In this document: positions 1 through 10,329 of the stretch, piece after piece
Layout of the letters: each line of letters begins with the position of its first letter
Numbering within the stretch: the stretch's first letter is position 1
Source: Methylomonas rapida
GTDB lineage: Bacteria > Pseudomonadota > Gammaproteobacteria > Methylococcales > Methylomonadaceae
NCBI RefSeq assembly: GCF_024360925.2
Contig: NZ_CP113517.1
Location: forward strand, 2,666,001-2,730,000
Length of the DNA: 64,000 nt
Reading direction: 5' to 3'
Program-made: the position numbers and the translations under genes
Notes under the pieces: generated by a model
Told to the model about the DNA's origin: nothing
Databases searched by the model: none
Seen by the model: only the letters and a program-made list of their open reading frames with translations

Positions 1-2
1 AG

Positions 3-1181
3 CTGGCCAGGAAAGCACGCTGCCCTATCCTGCCGATACATATCAAAGGCAAAAACTCGGCGCTGTTCTACGGCGTCTCCACCATGTACAAGCCGATGGG
101 TACCTTGCTACTGGTCAAGGAAATGTTCAATAAAAAAGACCAGGAAATCCGCTTCAAGGTCGGCTCGCCAGTTCCGTTTGCCGCCATCGAACACAGCGAA
201 GACAGCAATAAACAATTGGCACAACGTTTTAGCAAGCATGTGTTGAATCTGGGTAAAAAGGATAAAGCGCCACTGTTCGAAACGATAGAAACCGTCGTTC
301 ATCCGGCGGATGCCAAGACCATCAAAAAGGCCTTGTTTCAATCCCGCTTGCTGGGCGAAACCCGCGACGGCAAAAAGATTTTTTTGTATCGTTTTCAGCA
401 CGATTGCCCGGTGATGCAGGAAATCGCCCGCTTGCGGGAACTGACATTCAGAACGGTGGAAGAAGGCACCGGTTTGGCGTTGGACCTGGACAAATTCGAT
501 GTCTATTACAGCCATATCGTGCTGTGGGACGACAACAATCTGGACATCGTCGGCGCGTACCGGGTTGGCGAAGGCCCCAAAATCATGGCCAGCCATGGCA
601 TCGAAGGTTTTTACACCAGTACCTTATTCGACTTGAACCAGGATTTTGCCGCGTTGCTGCCGCAAAGCATAGAACTAGGCCGCAGTTTCGTGCAGCCACG
701 TTACTGGGGGCAACACAGCCTGGATTATCTTTGGTACGGCATCGGCGCCTACTTGCGCGAGAAACCGGACATCAAATATTTGTTTGGCCCGGTCAGCATC
801 AGTAACGCTTATCCGCAAATGGCCAAGGAATTGATCATCGGTTTTTACCGGCAGCAATTCGGCTCGAATTTGCCAACGGCGCAGGCCAAACGGCCGTTTG
901 TGCTGTCAGAGCAAGGCCTGCAATTCGCCACCCAGGCATTCGACGGCGATTATTCGACCAGCTTTAAAGTCTTGAATAGCGAACTCAAAAAACTGGGGGT
1001 CAAAGTCCCGACCCTGTATAAACAATATGTAGAATTGTGCGTGGAAAAAGGTTGCCATTTCATCGATTTCAACGTTGACCCCGATTTCAATAACTGCATT
1101 GACGGCCTGATCATGGTCGAAATCGACAAGATCGCGCCGAAAAAACGTCTGCGCTACATTGAATCCGCGCTGACGCATTGA
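3..1181 (+). CDS. Bifunctional lipid acyltransferase (PlsC-like plus GNAT), OlsF-like, 5' end outside window
   Basis: The reading frame is open from the first bases of the window, so the start lies upstream. The first ~40 visible residues (ILPIHIKGKNSALFYG, then a TLLLVKE stretch) look like the end of a PlsC/LpxL-type lysophospholipid acyltransferase domain. The rest, from about residue 90, looks like the GNAT-fold N-acyltransferase of OlsB/hemolysin-like proteins (LRELTFRTVEEGTG, then DNLDIVGAYRVG, and ELGRSFVQPRYWG). Fusions of these two domains are known as OlsF, which makes ornithine lipids by N- and O-acylation. That function is inferred here; a related aminolipid or phospholipid acylation is possible. 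An ATG at 84 lies inside the acyltransferase domain and is not the likely start. The M14 peptidase gene follows on the same strand after 50 bp. Confidence 0.75.
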   Translation: MARKARCPILPIHIKGKNSALFYGVSTMYKPMGTLLLVKEMFNKKDQEIRFKVGSPVPFAAIEHSEDSNKQLAQRFSKHVLNLGKKDKAPLFETIETVVHPADAKTIKKALFQSRLLGETRDGKKIFLYRFQHDCPVMQEIARLRELTFRTVEEGTGLALDLDKFDVYYSHIVLWDDNNLDIVGAYRVGEGPKIMASHGIEGFYTSTLFDLNQDFAALLPQSIELGRSFVQPRYWGQHSLDYLWYGIGAYLREKPDIKYLFGPVSISNAYPQMAKELIIGFYRQQFGSNLPTAQAKRPFVLSEQGLQFATQAFDGDYSTSFKVLNSELKKLGVKVPTLYKQYVELCVEKGCHFIDFNVDPDFNNCIDGLIMVEIDKIAPKKRLRYIESALTH

Positions 1182-1231
1182 TTTTGTGTTTTTTCCATTA
1201 TCGCCATGTCGTGCGCTGATTACGAGGGAAG

Positions 1232-2257
1232 ATGCGTAGCTCAGCCAAAGCCGACTTTGTCGAATTGACGCAACTCGAGGAATTGATCGATCAGTTGGGC
1301 ACAAGGACCCAGGTCGAAGTGGTAGAGCGGATTCATCATCAAGGCCGAGAGTTTCCGATTTATAGCCTGGTTCTGGGGTCGATGCGCGACGATGTGCCGG
1401 TATTGGCCTTCTTCGGCGGCGTGCATGGACTGGAAAAAATTGGCTCGGAAGTGATTTTGTCGTATCTCAACACCCTGACCCAGTTATTGGATTGGGACGA
1501 GGAATTGAATGAGCGCCTGGAAAGATCGCGCCTGGTCTTCATGCCGATTGTGAATCCGGTCGGCGTTTTCCAGGGCACTCGCAGCAACGGCAATGGCGTC
1601 GATTTGATGCGCAACGCGCCGATAGACGGCACCGGAAACATCAAGCTCTATAGCGGCCACCGTCTCAGTCCCAAACTGCCCTGGTATCGCGGCGACGGCG
1701 CCGAAATGGAGACCGAAGCGCGCGCCTTGTGCCGCGTCGTCGAAAAACACTTGTTCAATGCGCCGTTGTCCATCGCGCTGGATTTGCATTCCGGATTTGG
1801 CATTCACGATCGCTTGTGGTTTCCTTATGCATCGATCAAACAAGCGTTTCCGGGTATCGCCGAGGCGCATGCGTTAAAGACATTATTTGACCGCTGCTAT
1901 CCCAATCATTTTTATAAGATCGAACCCATGAGTCAGGAATATGTGATCAACGGCGACTTGTGGGATTATCTGTACGACAGTTTCATGCAAGCGCGTTCCC
2001 CGCATCATCTGTTTATGCCGCTGACCTTGGAAATGGGCTCCTGGCTCTGGCTGCGCAAGAGCCCTTTGCATTTGTTCCAACGTCATGGCTTATTCCATCC
2101 CTTGTTACCGCATCGTCATCAACGCATTTTGAGAAGGCACTTTACCTTGTTCGATTTTCTTTATCGCAGCCTGCTTTCTCCGGGGCAATGGGCCAAATTA
2201 AATACCGACAGACTCGACCATCATCGGCAACAAGCGATGAAGCTCTGGTATGGTTGA
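1232..2257 (+). CDS. M14-family zinc carboxypeptidase-like protein
   Basis: This 341-residue protein has the M14 metallocarboxypeptidase pattern. An HGLE motif (in GGVHGLEKIG, near residue 68) supplies the first His and Glu zinc ligands. DLHSG near residue 185 supplies the third His, and LEMGSW near residue 270 carries the likely catalytic Glu. There is no signal peptide, so it should act in the cytoplasm on a peptide or amino-acid amide; the substrate cannot be told. The ATG at 1232 is preceded by GAGGGA at good spacing. Its end overlaps the start of the alpha/beta hydrolase by 8 bp, so the two are probably translationally coupled. Confidence 0.8.
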   Translation: MRSSAKADFVELTQLEELIDQLGTRTQVEVVERIHHQGREFPIYSLVLGSMRDDVPVLAFFGGVHGLEKIGSEVILSYLNTLTQLLDWDEELNERLERSRLVFMPIVNPVGVFQGTRSNGNGVDLMRNAPIDGTGNIKLYSGHRLSPKLPWYRGDGAEMETEARALCRVVEKHLFNAPLSIALDLHSGFGIHDRLWFPYASIKQAFPGIAEAHALKTLFDRCYPNHFYKIEPMSQEYVINGDLWDYLYDSFMQARSPHHLFMPLTLEMGSWLWLRKSPLHLFQRHGLFHPLLPHRHQRILRRHFTLFDFLYRSLLSPGQWAKLNTDRLDHHRQQAMKLWYG

Positions 2258-3038
2258 CATGATTGGACAAAACTGGCTGTTATTACGGGGGCTGTCGCGC
2301 GAGGCCGCGCATTGGGGAGATTTTGTCGGATTATTGCAAGCACGCTTTCCGTTGGCCCAAATCAGCACCCTGGACTTACCGGGTACTGGTCAGCGTTATC
2401 TCGAAACCAGTCCTTGCACCGTAGCCGAAATTACCGAATCGGTACGCCGGCAAACCCTGGAAAAAGGCTTGCTGAATCACCCCTTGACTTTGGTTGGCCT
2501 GTCGCTAGGCGGCATGGTCGCCTGGGAATGGATGCTCAGGTATCCCCAAGACATTGCCGGTGCCGTCCTGATCAATACCAGTCAGGCGAACCTAAGCCCT
2601 TTTTACCAACGTTTGCGCTGGCAAAGTTACCCTAACTTTTTCAAGTTGATGCTACGGCCTAGTCGATTTGAGAGGGAGTTATTGATCTTGCAATGGGTGG
2701 TCAATCGCAGAGAAGAAGACGAAGAACTTGCCTCGTCATGGGAAGCCATACAAGCCCAAAGGCCTGTCAGCCTTTGCAACACCATTCGCCAATTAACCGC
2801 GGCGGCCCGCTACCGTCCCCGCGAGCAACGGCCAGCTGTGCCTGTTTTGCTGCTGAATAGCCGGGGCGACCGCTTGGTGGCCCCGGCTTGCTCTGAAGCC
2901 ATACACAAGAAATGGCAACTTGCATTGGATACTCACCCTTGGGCCGGACATGACCTGCCACTGGACGACGGCGAATGGGTCACCTATCGCTTAAGCACCT
3001 GGCTCGAGCGGCTCAAGCATGAGTCGGAGATTATTTAA
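2250..3038 (+). CDS. Alpha/beta hydrolase
   Basis: The 262-residue protein has a clear alpha/beta-hydrolase layout. The nucleophile elbow is GLSLGG with Ser85, the acid is probably the Asp in NSRGDRLV, and the catalytic His is in WAGHDLPL near the C-terminus. The oxyanion side matches GLSREAAHWGDF near the N-terminus. It resembles BioH/MhpC-like cytosolic esterases, but the substrate is unknown. The start at 2250 overlaps the M14 peptidase stop; an ATG at 2259 is an alternative. The 3' end overlaps the convergent H-NS-like gene by 8 bp, and the two share a palindromic GAGATTATTTAATCTC around their stop codons. Confidence 0.8.
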   Translation: MVDMIGQNWLLLRGLSREAAHWGDFVGLLQARFPLAQISTLDLPGTGQRYLETSPCTVAEITESVRRQTLEKGLLNHPLTLVGLSLGGMVAWEWMLRYPQDIAGAVLINTSQANLSPFYQRLRWQSYPNFFKLMLRPSRFERELLILQWVVNRREEDEELASSWEAIQAQRPVSLCNTIRQLTAAARYRPREQRPAVPVLLLNSRGDRLVAPACSEAIHKKWQLALDTHPWAGHDLPLDDGEWVTYRLSTWLERLKHESEII

Positions 3039-3348
3039 TCTCGAATTCGGCTTTATCGCGGCCCGCGGCCAACAATTCCTGCATCCATTTAGGCGCCAGT
3101 CCACGTCCGGTCCAGGTTTGCGAGGCATCGGCGGGGTTACGGTATCTCGCGGCCACTTTACCGCCTTTTCTGTCGATTTTTTTATCGGCGTCGTGGATCT
3201 CAACTGTCACCCCTATAGAGGCCGCCAGCTCTTTAATTTGCGCAATGACTTCCTTGCGTTTGCTGCTTTGTTTTTCTTTCAAAGCCCTCTCGGCGTTATC
3301 GATCAGTGCTTGAATTTCCGCTTCAGAGAGATTGTTAAAATCGGTCAT
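3031..3348 (-). CDS. H-NS family nucleoid-associated protein
   Basis: A 105-residue protein with the H-NS architecture. It has an N-terminal coiled-coil oligomerisation region (LSEAEIQALIDNAERALKEK), a linker, and a C-terminal DNA-binding core (YRNPADASQTWTGRGLAPKW) with the family's TWTGRGxxPxW pattern. Proteins of this type bind AT-rich DNA in the minor groove and silence genes. The start at 3348 is chosen because AGGA lies 11 bases upstream. A longer form from 3366 would place that same sequence inside the coding region. It lies downstream of the DUF2914 gene and converges with the hydrolase. Confidence 0.88.
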   Translation of the reverse strand: MTDFNNLSEAEIQALIDNAERALKEKQSSKRKEVIAQIKELAASIGVTVEIHDADKKIDRKGGKVAARYRNPADASQTWTGRGLAPKWMQELLAAGRDKAEFEIK

Positions 3349-3423
3349 GGGTTTTCTATTCCTCATTAAATTAAAAACTCGGCCAATTGTAACATTTTGT
3401 TCAAATAATAATAAATAGTTATT

Positions 3424-4092
3424 TCATGGATTAATCAGGAAATTAACCTCACTGAACACTTTCCCTCGATTATCGATTAACACCACTTGCCATTCCCCTG
3501 CATCTTTCACAGTAACTTTTTTACTGGATATCAGCTTGTTTCTACCGGGTCCCAGGTCAAATTGCTTTTTATATACGAGGCGACCTCCCTTGAACCATCG
3601 ATGGAATAATAACAGGTCTTTCCTGTTTCTAATTTCACTGAAATAAAATAATTCAAGCGTTTCATTCGGCTGCATAACCACCGGGACCTTAATTGAATCA
3701 CCAGGCTCGCCGCTTTTGGGCACGGTCGTCAACGCGGCTCGAATGACGCGTTTATCGAAGATGATAGCGGCCGGACGTTTGACAATACCGGATTGCCTGG
3801 TTAAATCCTCTGAATTTACAGGAGAATCATTTACGTCAGGCTTAATTACACCGCTAGTTTGTATTGGCGCAGAGGATTCCGCCCCTCCCTGCTCACCGGC
3901 CTGCTGTATATTATTGGCAGTATCTTCGGCAGAAAACCATAAAACCATCAGCATCAGCATTAATACTAGAATCGCAATCGCGGCCAATATGCGCCGGGTA
4001 TGCCAAACCGTTACCATTTTCGGGTCGATGAGTGCCTTTCTGTGCTTATCTTTATCGTAATTTATCTTAATAACCACTCTATTTTCCGCCAT
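3424..4092 (-). CDS. DUF2914 domain membrane-anchored protein
   Basis: A 222-residue protein with a charged cytoplasmic N-terminus (about 35 residues), one strongly hydrophobic segment (ILAAIAILVLMLMLMVLWF, roughly residues 35-53), a low-complexity spacer, and a C-terminal beta-rich domain. That domain contains LFHRWFKGGRLVYKK and GEWQVVLIDNRGKVF, the usual signature of DUF2914. The topology suggests an inner-membrane anchor with a periplasmic domain. Function is unknown. It is divergent from sucA, with 137 bp between the starts. Confidence 0.75.
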   Translation of the reverse strand: MAENRVVIKINYDKDKHRKALIDPKMVTVWHTRRILAAIAILVLMLMLMVLWFSAEDTANNIQQAGEQGGAESSAPIQTSGVIKPDVNDSPVNSEDLTRQSGIVKRPAAIIFDKRVIRAALTTVPKSGEPGDSIKVPVVMQPNETLELFYFSEIRNRKDLLLFHRWFKGGRLVYKKQFDLGPGRNKLISSKKVTVKDAGEWQVVLIDNRGKVFSEVNFLINP

Positions 4093-4229
4093 GCCGATTC
4101 TCGTCAGATTGATTCACTATCGCCGCCGCCCTCGTCCCCGAACAGGCGTCTTTACTCGATTTTTCCTTGGTAATATATCATTTTAGCTCTACCATAATGA
4201 GCACCACTTGCTAAGAACCTGGATGTCGC

Positions 4230-7067
4230 ATGAGCAATTTGCTTGAACTATTTAAAGAGACCTCGGCGTTGTACGGCGGCAATGCCAGCTACATCGAATA
4301 CCTCTACGAGCAATATCTGAGCAACCCGGACTCCATTTCCGGCACCTGGCGTCAGCGTTTCGACGACATTCACCGCGGCTCCACCGAAGACACCCCGCAT
4401 AGCGTCATCGTCGAACGCTTCGAGAAACTGGCCATCTCGGAACCCGGCAAACTGGCCAAAATGCAGGGCTTTACCGAGCAGAGCGTCAAAAAACAATCGG
4501 CCGTGGCTCGCCTGATCAACCAATATAGGGTCAAGGGCCATCAAATTGCCGACAACAATCCCTTGGGCACGCGCAATACGATACCGGCCGACCTGGAGCC
4601 AATCTATTACGGCCTGACCCAGGCCGACATGGATACGCTGTTCGATACCGGCGGCTTATGCGGCATCGACCGCCTTCCACTGCACGCCATCATTCAAACC
4701 TTGAAGGAAATCTATTGCGGCAGCATCGGCAGCGAGTTCATGCATATCGTCGATGCCGAACCCAAGATGTGGATCAGGAAAAAACTGGAGGGCGCCAAAC
4801 CGGACTATGCCAGCCATCCGGAAAAACGCATCTGGCTGTTAAAACAGCTGACTGCCGCAGAGGGCCTGGAGAAATACCTGCATCGTAAATATGTCGGACA
4901 AAAGCGCTTTTCGCTGGAAGGCGGCGAATCCTTGATCGTGATTCTGGACGAATTGATCATGCGGGCCGGCGAATACAAGGTCAAGGAAATGGTGCTCGGC
5001 ATGGCCCATCGTGGCCGCTTGAACGTACTGATCAATATCCTCGGCAAGTGCCCCACCGTCTTGTTTGGCGAATTCGAAGGCACCCACACCTCGTCGCCCG
5101 GCGTATTGACCGGCGATGTGAAATATCACATGGGTTTTTCGTCGAATATCGCCACCGCCGCCGATCCGATTCACCTGACTCTGGCGTTCAACCCCTCTCA
5201 CCTAGAAATCATAAACCCGGTCGTGGAAGGTTCCGTCAAGGCCAGGCAAGACCGGCACGGCGTCGGCGGCATCGACGCCATCGTACCGGTCTTGATACAC
5301 GGCGATGCTGCATTCGCCGGCCAAGGCATCGTCATGGAAACCCTGAACATGTCGGAAACCCGTGCCTTCAACACCGGCGGCACGGTGCATATCGTCATCA
5401 ACAATCAGATTGGCTTTACCACCAGCAATCCGTTCGACGCCCGCTCTACGCTGTATTGCACCGATGTCGCCAACATGATTCAGGCGCCGGTATTCCACGT
5501 CAACGGCGATGACCCGGAAGCCGTGGCCTTCATCACGCAAGTGGCGCTGGATTACCGCATGACCTTCCATAAGGACGTGGTCATCGATTTGATTTGCTAT
5601 CGCCGGCTCGGCCACAACGAAGCCGACGAACCCGCCGCGACTCAACCGATGATGTATCAAAAGATTCGTAACCTTTTGCCGACTCGTCAGCTCTATGCGC
5701 AAAAATTGATCACCGAAGGCGTCATCACCGACGAAACCGTCGACGCGATCGAACAAGACTATTATCAGCGCTTGAGCGAAGGCCAAGTCGTTTCCCGGCC
5801 CATCGTGGAAAACCATAGCTATTCCTACTCTGCCCGCTGGGAAAAATACATCAGCCGCGAATGGGATCAGCACGCCGACACCTCGGTGACTTTAGAGCGC
5901 CTTCAATACTGCAATCAGCGACTGCACGATCTGCCGGCGGGATTCGAATTGCATCCCCGCGTCGCCAAGGTCATGGAGGATCGCAATAAAATGGCCAACG
6001 GCGAAATGCCGATGGACTGGGGCTTTGCCGAAAACATGGCTTATGCCACCTTGCTGGTGGAAGGCTATCACGTGCGCCTGACCGGGCAGGACATTGGCCG
6101 CGGCACCTTTTCACACCGACATGCGATCTTGCTGAACCAGCAAACCGGTGACAATTACATCCCTTTGCAACACCTGAGCGAAGATCAAGGTCGGGCGCAA
6201 ATTTTCAACTCCTTGTTGTCCGAAGCCGGTGTCTTGGGCTTCGAATACGGCTATAGCTCGACCGTGCCCGACAAACTGGTCATTTGGGAAGCCCAATTCG
6301 GCGACTTTGCCAACGGCGCCCAGGTGGTGATCGACCAATTCATTAGCTCGGGCGAAACCAAATGGGGCAAACTCAGCGGCTTGGTCATGCTGTTGCCGCA
6401 CGGCTTCGAAGGCCAAGGGCCGGAGCACTCGTCAGCGCGGCTCGAACGCTACCTGCAGCTCTGCGCCGACCAGAATATACAAGTCTGTTATCCGACCACG
6501 CCGGCGCAAATCTTTCATTTGTTACGCAGACAGTTGATCCGCCAATACCGTAAGCCGTTGATCGTGATGAGTCCCAAGAGCCTGCTCAGGCATAAACTGG
6601 CGGTTTCCAGCTTATCCGAATTGACCGATGGGGTCTTTTTGCCGATCATTGGCGAAATCGACGACATCGATCCGTTTCACGTCACGCGACTGATTCTATG
6701 CAGCGGCAAAGTCTATTACGATTTACTGGAAGCACGCCGGGAAGCCAATCTAAGACATATCGCGATCATCCGCATCGAACAGCTGTATCCATTCCCCAAT
6801 GAATACTTCAAAGCGGAAATCGAAAAATACCCCAACGTCGAATTGGTGGTCTGGTGTCAGGAAGAGCCCAAAAACCAGGGCGCTTGGTATCAAAGCAAAC
6901 ACCATTTTTATGAAATCATCGACGAGAATATCCCGATCATTTATGCTGGCCGCGTCCCATCGGCGGCTCCCGCCGTTGGAAGTTATAAAACCCATGTGAA
7001 CGAGCAAAAAGCCGTGGTGCAATCCGCCCTTTATGGCAACAAAGAAGGAAGAAAAAATGAGTTTTGA
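4230..7067 (+). CDS. sucA: 2-oxoglutarate dehydrogenase E1 component
   Basis: At 945 residues this has the normal length of SucA. It carries the E1 landmarks: an N-terminal E2-binding segment ([22 protein letters not shown]), the [12 protein letters not shown] helix, [12 protein letters not shown], the thiamine-diphosphate/Mg site NNQIGFTT and GDDPEAVAF, and a C-terminal transketolase-like half ([40 protein letters not shown]). It decarboxylates 2-oxoglutarate and passes the succinyl group to SucB in the TCA cycle. Its last 11 bases overlap the sucB start, so the two are coupled. Many type I methanotrophs were thought to have a weak or incomplete TCA cycle, so intact sucAB is worth noting; no lpd gene is in the window. 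Confidence 0.97.
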   Translation: MSNLLELFKETSALYGGNASYIEYLYEQYLSNPDSISGTWRQRFDDIHRGSTEDTPHSVIVERFEKLAISEPGKLAKMQGFTEQSVKKQSAVARLINQYRVKGHQIADNNPLGTRNTIPADLEPIYYGLTQADMDTLFDTGGLCGIDRLPLHAIIQTLKEIYCGSIGSEFMHIVDAEPKMWIRKKLEGAKPDYASHPEKRIWLLKQLTAAEGLEKYLHRKYVGQKRFSLEGGESLIVILDELIMRAGEYKVKEMVLGMAHRGRLNVLINILGKCPTVLFGEFEGTHTSSPGVLTGDVKYHMGFSSNIATAADPIHLTLAFNPSHLEIINPVVEGSVKARQDRHGVGGIDAIVPVLIHGDAAFAGQGIVMETLNMSETRAFNTGGTVHIVINNQIGFTTSNPFDARSTLYCTDVANMIQAPVFHVNGDDPEAVAFITQVALDYRMTFHKDVVIDLICYRRLGHNEADEPAATQPMMYQKIRNLLPTRQLYAQKLITEGVITDETVDAIEQDYYQRLSEGQVVSRPIVENHSYSYSARWEKYISREWDQHADTSVTLERLQYCNQRLHDLPAGFELHPRVAKVMEDRNKMANGEMPMDWGFAENMAYATLLVEGYHVRLTGQDIGRGTFSHRHAILLNQQTGDNYIPLQHLSEDQGRAQIFNSLLSEAGVLGFEYGYSSTVPDKLVIWEAQFGDFANGAQVVIDQFISSGETKWGKLSGLVMLLPHGFEGQGPEHSSARLERYLQLCADQNIQVCYPTTPAQIFHLLRRQLIRQYRKPLIVMSPKSLLRHKLAVSSLSELTDGVFLPIIGEIDDIDPFHVTRLILCSGKVYYDLLEARREANLRHIAIIRIEQLYPFPNEYFKAEIEKYPNVELVVWCQEEPKNQGAWYQSKHHFYEIIDENIPIIYAGRVPSAAPAVGSYKTHVNEQKAVVQSALYGNKEGRKNEF

Positions 7068-8241
7068 TATTCTGGTACCCAGTCTCCCCGAGTCCGTCGC
7101 CGATGCCACCTTGGTGGCCTGGCACAAACAACCGGGCGACAGGGTGGATGCCGGCGAAAATCTGGCCGACCTGGAAACGGACAAGGTCATCCTGGAAGTG
7201 CCCGCGCCCTTTGGCGGGGTCTTGACCGAAATCATCCGCACCGCCGGAGAAACCGTGGTCAGCGGTGAATTACTGGCCAGACTGGATATGCAAAAACAGG
7301 CAGCCGCGCAACCCGCAAAACCCGCCGTCCACGAAGAGTCTCCGCTGAGTCCTTCGGTGCGTAAACTGGTTGCGGAAAACGAACTCGACCCGGCGGCCAT
7401 CAGCGGCACGGGTAAGCATGGCCGCATCCTGAAAACCGATGTCCTGGAATATCTGCACGAGCAGCAAGCCAGCCCGGAAGAACCCACGCCTGCGCTGGAC
7501 ACCAGTCATGTACCGTTGTCAGCTACCGCGGTGGCCAGTTTGCGCCCAGAACAGCGGGTGCCGATGACCCGCTTGCGCGCCAAAATCGCCGAACGTTTGC
7601 TACAGGCCCAACAAAATGCGGCGATGCTGACCACCTTCAACGAAGTCAATCTGAAAGCCGTCATCGACCTACGCAACCAATATAAGGAACGTTTCGAAGC
7701 CAAACACAATGTCAAACTTGGCTTCATGTCATTTTTCGTCAAGGCCTCCATCGAAGCCCTGAAACGCTTCCCGGCCATCAACGCCTCGATCGATGGCAAC
7801 GACATCATTTATCACGGCTATTACGACATCGGCATCGCTGTCACCACGCCACGCGGCTTGATCGTGCCAATTTTGCGCGATGCCGATCAACTCGATTTTG
7901 CCGGCATCGAAAAAGGCATACAAGACTTCGGCAGCAAGGCCCGCAATGGCTCGATCAGCGTCGAAGACCTGAGCGGCGGCACCTTTACCATCACCAATGG
8001 CGGCATTTTCGGCTCCATGCTGTCCACGCCGATACTCAATCCGCCGCAATGCGCGATTCTGGGCATGCATGCCATCAAAGACCGGCCGGTCGTCGAAAAC
8101 GGCGAAATCGTGATTCGCCCCATCATGTATCTGGCCTTGTCTTATGACCATCGTCTGGTCGATGGCAAGGAAGCGGTGCAATTTCTCGGCATCATCAAGG
8201 AAAGCCTGGAAGCACCGGCTCACCTGCTGTTGAATATCTAA
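7057..8241 (+). CDS. sucB: Dihydrolipoamide succinyltransferase (2-oxoglutarate dehydrogenase E2)
   Basis: This 394-residue protein has three E2 parts: an N-terminal lipoyl domain with the lipoylated Lys43 (in [11 protein letters not shown]), a peripheral E3-binding domain around residues 99-135 ([14 protein letters not shown]), and a C-terminal acyltransferase domain ending in the catalytic SYDHRLVDG. It transfers the succinyl group from lipoate to CoA. The ATG at 7057 was chosen because GGAAG precedes it and the conserved [13 protein letters not shown] begins there; an in-frame upstream ATG at 7033 lies within sucA. A hairpin follows the stop. Confidence 0.97.
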   Translation: MSFDILVPSLPESVADATLVAWHKQPGDRVDAGENLADLETDKVILEVPAPFGGVLTEIIRTAGETVVSGELLARLDMQKQAAAQPAKPAVHEESPLSPSVRKLVAENELDPAAISGTGKHGRILKTDVLEYLHEQQASPEEPTPALDTSHVPLSATAVASLRPEQRVPMTRLRAKIAERLLQAQQNAAMLTTFNEVNLKAVIDLRNQYKERFEAKHNVKLGFMSFFVKASIEALKRFPAINASIDGNDIIYHGYYDIGIAVTTPRGLIVPILRDADQLDFAGIEKGIQDFGSKARNGSISVEDLSGGTFTITNGGIFGSMLSTPILNPPQCAILGMHAIKDRPVVENGEIVIRPIMYLALSYDHRLVDGKEAVQFLGIIKESLEAPAHLLLNI

Positions 8242-8247
8242 CTCGCT

Positions 8248-8270
8248 GCGCGCCGTTGCAGGCGGCGCGC
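8248..8270 (+). terminator. Hairpin after sucB
   Basis: A perfect 8-bp stem (GCGCGCCG / CGGCGCGC) with a 7-base loop begins 7 bases after the sucB stop codon. No T-run follows, so it may be an mRNA-stabilising or Rho-assisted structure rather than a full intrinsic terminator. Confidence 0.4.
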
Positions 8271-8291
8271 TCCGCTCAATTTAACGACACC

Positions 8292-8927
8292 ATGCGCTAT
8301 ACCATCATCCCGGTCACTTCTTACCAACAAAACTGCACGCTGCTGGTGTGCGAACAAACCCATAAAGCGGCGCTGGTCGATCCCGGTGGCGACCTGGATG
8401 TATTACTGGAGGAAGTCGAAAAGCAAAAGGTCGAGCTGGAATCGATATTACTGACGCATGGACACATGGATCATATCGGGGGCGTGGCCGAACTTTCGAC
8501 ACAACTCAATTTACCGATCATCGGCCCGCACCAGGACGATGATTTCTGGATACAAAGCTTGCCGGAACAATGCCGGATGTTCGGTTTTCCAAGATGTGAA
8601 AGTTTTACCCCCAGTCGATGGTTAATCGATGGCGATAGCGTGAAGGTCGGTAATGAAAACCTGCAAGTCATCCATTGCCCAGGCCATACCCCAGGGCATG
8701 TAGTCTATTTCAGCGCCACGGACCGATTGACAATCGTCGGCGACGTGCTGTTCAAAGGCTCGATCGGTCGGACCGATTTTCCACGGGGCGATTATCAAAC
8801 CCTGATCGATTCCATTCAACTCAAATTATGGCCCCTCGGCGGCGACATCGCCTTCATTCCGGGACACGGACCGATGTCGACCTTCGGCGAAGAGATGCGC
8901 AGCAATCCTTTTGTGGGTATGCGTTAA
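8292..8927 (+). CDS. MBL-fold metallo-hydrolase (YcbL / glyoxalase II-like)
   Basis: A 211-residue metallo-beta-lactamase-fold enzyme with the metal-binding THGHMDHIGG motif. The downstream ligands are in CPGHTPGHVVY, VGDVLFKGSIGRTDF and IPGHGPMS. The short length and the GSIGRTDFPRGD stretch match the YcbL-type glyoxalase II family, which hydrolyses S-lactoylglutathione-like thioesters. The exact substrate is not proven. The ATG at 8292 gives the conserved RYTIIPVTSYQQNC start. It lies 50 bp after sucB and may be read through the intervening hairpin. Confidence 0.85.
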   Translation: MRYTIIPVTSYQQNCTLLVCEQTHKAALVDPGGDLDVLLEEVEKQKVELESILLTHGHMDHIGGVAELSTQLNLPIIGPHQDDDFWIQSLPEQCRMFGFPRCESFTPSRWLIDGDSVKVGNENLQVIHCPGHTPGHVVYFSATDRLTIVGDVLFKGSIGRTDFPRGDYQTLIDSIQLKLWPLGGDIAFIPGHGPMSTFGEEMRSNPFVGMR

Positions 8928-8959
8928 CGTCGAAACTGCAATACGCTCACCCTTGCGAG

Positions 8960-9091
8960 TTACCAGTCCTTAAATTTAAACTGCTTCAACCGTTGTTTAA
9001 ACTTTTCCTTGTCACTAAAGTAAAAAATCGCCAGAAAAACCCCAGGCCATAATAGAAACAAAAATATTTGACTCAAAGCGGCAAAACTCAT
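8960..9091 (-). CDS. Small single-span membrane protein, 43 residues, hypothetical
   Basis: A 43-residue frame starts at an ATG preceded by GAGG nine bases upstream. It contains one hydrophobic segment (FLFLLWPGVFLAIFYF, about residues 10-25) followed by a basic, Lys/Phe-rich tail ending in KFKDW. The positive tail predicts a C-terminus inside the cytoplasm. It fills an otherwise empty 220-bp gap between the MBL hydrolase and queA. No family is recognised. The composition, start signal and position support a real gene, but conservation would have to confirm it. Confidence 0.5.
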   Translation of the reverse strand: MSFAALSQIFLFLLWPGVFLAIFYFSDKEKFKQRLKQFKFKDW

Positions 9092-9150
9092 GTGTGCGAT
9101 CCTCTAAGACTAGGAATGGAAAATGACATTGATTGATCCACATTACCTGA

Positions 9151-10203
9151 TCAGAAAATGGCCATCGCATCGCCATAACTGAAAAAACGGTAACGCTGTT
9201 GAATGGCATGCTGGTAGGCGCTCATGACCGCGTCGTAGCCGGCAAAAGCCGAAATCAGCATCAATAAGGTCGATTCCGGCAAATGGAAATTGGTCAACAG
9301 CGCATCGACGGTTTTGAACGAGTAGCCGGGGGTGATGAACAAGTCGGTATCGCCGCAACCAGCCGCCAACTCGCCAGATGAGGAAGCGGATTCCAAGGCC
9401 CTGACCGCCGTGGTGCCGATGGCGACCACTCGGCCGCCGCGTTTTTTGGCGGCGCGCACGGCGTCGACGCAGGATTGCGACACCTCGAAAAATTCCTTGT
9501 GCATGACATGCTGACGCAAATCGTCCACCCGCACCGGCTGAAACGTGCCACTGCCGACATGCAAGGTAACGAAGGTCTTGGGGATGCCCTTTTGTTCCAG
9601 TGTCTGCATGATCTTTTGGTCGAAATGCAAACCCGCCGTGGGCGCCGCCACGGCGCCGGCCTGCTTGGCGAACACGGTCTGATAACGTTCCAGATCGTCC
9701 TGATCGTCCGCCCGTTCGATATACGGCGGCAGCGGCATGTGTCCGATTTGCGCCAATATTTCCAGCAAGGTCGAATCGGTTTCGAACTGCAAGCGAAACA
9801 AATCGTGCTCGCGGCCCAAAACCCGGCAAGTCGTCCCGTTTTGCAAGTGCAACAAGGTGTCGGGTTTGGGGGCTTTGCTGGCTCTGACATGAGCTAGGGC
9901 CAGATGCTGATCTTCGATACGCTCGATCAGGATTTCGACCTTGCCGCCGGTGGCTTTGCTGGCAAACAAGCGCGCCGGTATGACCTTGGTATCGTTGAAC
10001 ACCAAGACATCATCCGGCCGCAACAGCTCGATAAAATCTCGAAATCTGGCATCGACGATTTCCCCTGTCCTTCTATTGAGCTGAAGCAGACGACTGGCGC
10101 TCCGTTCCGGCAAGGGTTTTTGTGCTATCAGCTCGGGCGGCAGGTGGTAATTGAAATCGCTTTTTTTCATTTTGAAACAGGCGTTGTCAGTTGTAGTATT
10201 CAT
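9151..10203 (-). CDS. queA: S-adenosylmethionine:tRNA ribosyltransferase-isomerase
   Basis: QueA transfers and isomerises the ribosyl group of SAM onto 7-aminomethyl-deazaguanine in tRNA, forming epoxyqueuosine. The protein has the family hallmarks: [20 protein letters not shown] at the N-terminus, [34 protein letters not shown] [15 protein letters not shown], and a C-terminal [19 protein letters not shown]. The 350-residue form starts at 10203. The family core starts at an internal Met (10170), so an 11-residue shorter start is possible, but it has no visible ribosome site. No tgt gene is visible in the window. Confidence 0.95.
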   Translation of the reverse strand: MNTTTDNACFKMKKSDFNYHLPPELIAQKPLPERSASRLLQLNRRTGEIVDARFRDFIELLRPDDVLVFNDTKVIPARLFASKATGGKVEILIERIEDQHLALAHVRASKAPKPDTLLHLQNGTTCRVLGREHDLFRLQFETDSTLLEILAQIGHMPLPPYIERADDQDDLERYQTVFAKQAGAVAAPTAGLHFDQKIMQTLEQKGIPKTFVTLHVGSGTFQPVRVDDLRQHVMHKEFFEVSQSCVDAVRAAKKRGGRVVAIGTTAVRALESASSSGELAAGCGDTDLFITPGYSFKTVDALLTNFHLPESTLLMLISAFAGYDAVMSAYQHAIQQRYRFFSYGDAMAIF

Positions 10204-10253
10204 CCACCTCTTAGAAAAAGAGGGTCGCGGTGAGATTTTTTCAACAAATTCCC

Positions 10254-10287
10254 GCTCACGTCCCCCTTTTCAAAGGGGGACGTGAGC
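10254..10287. terminator. Strong inverted repeat between Fe-ADH and queA
   Basis: A perfect 13-bp stem (GCTCACGTCCCCC / GGGGGACGTGAGC) with an 8-base loop lies between the end of the alcohol dehydrogenase gene and the start of queA, both on the minus strand. There is no T-run on either side. It may act as a Rho-type or attenuating hairpin, or be a copy of a dispersed palindrome. Confidence 0.4.
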
Positions 10288-10329
10288 ATTCAGGAATAGG
10301 CGAGAAATGAGCTGGGCAATGGCAGGCAC

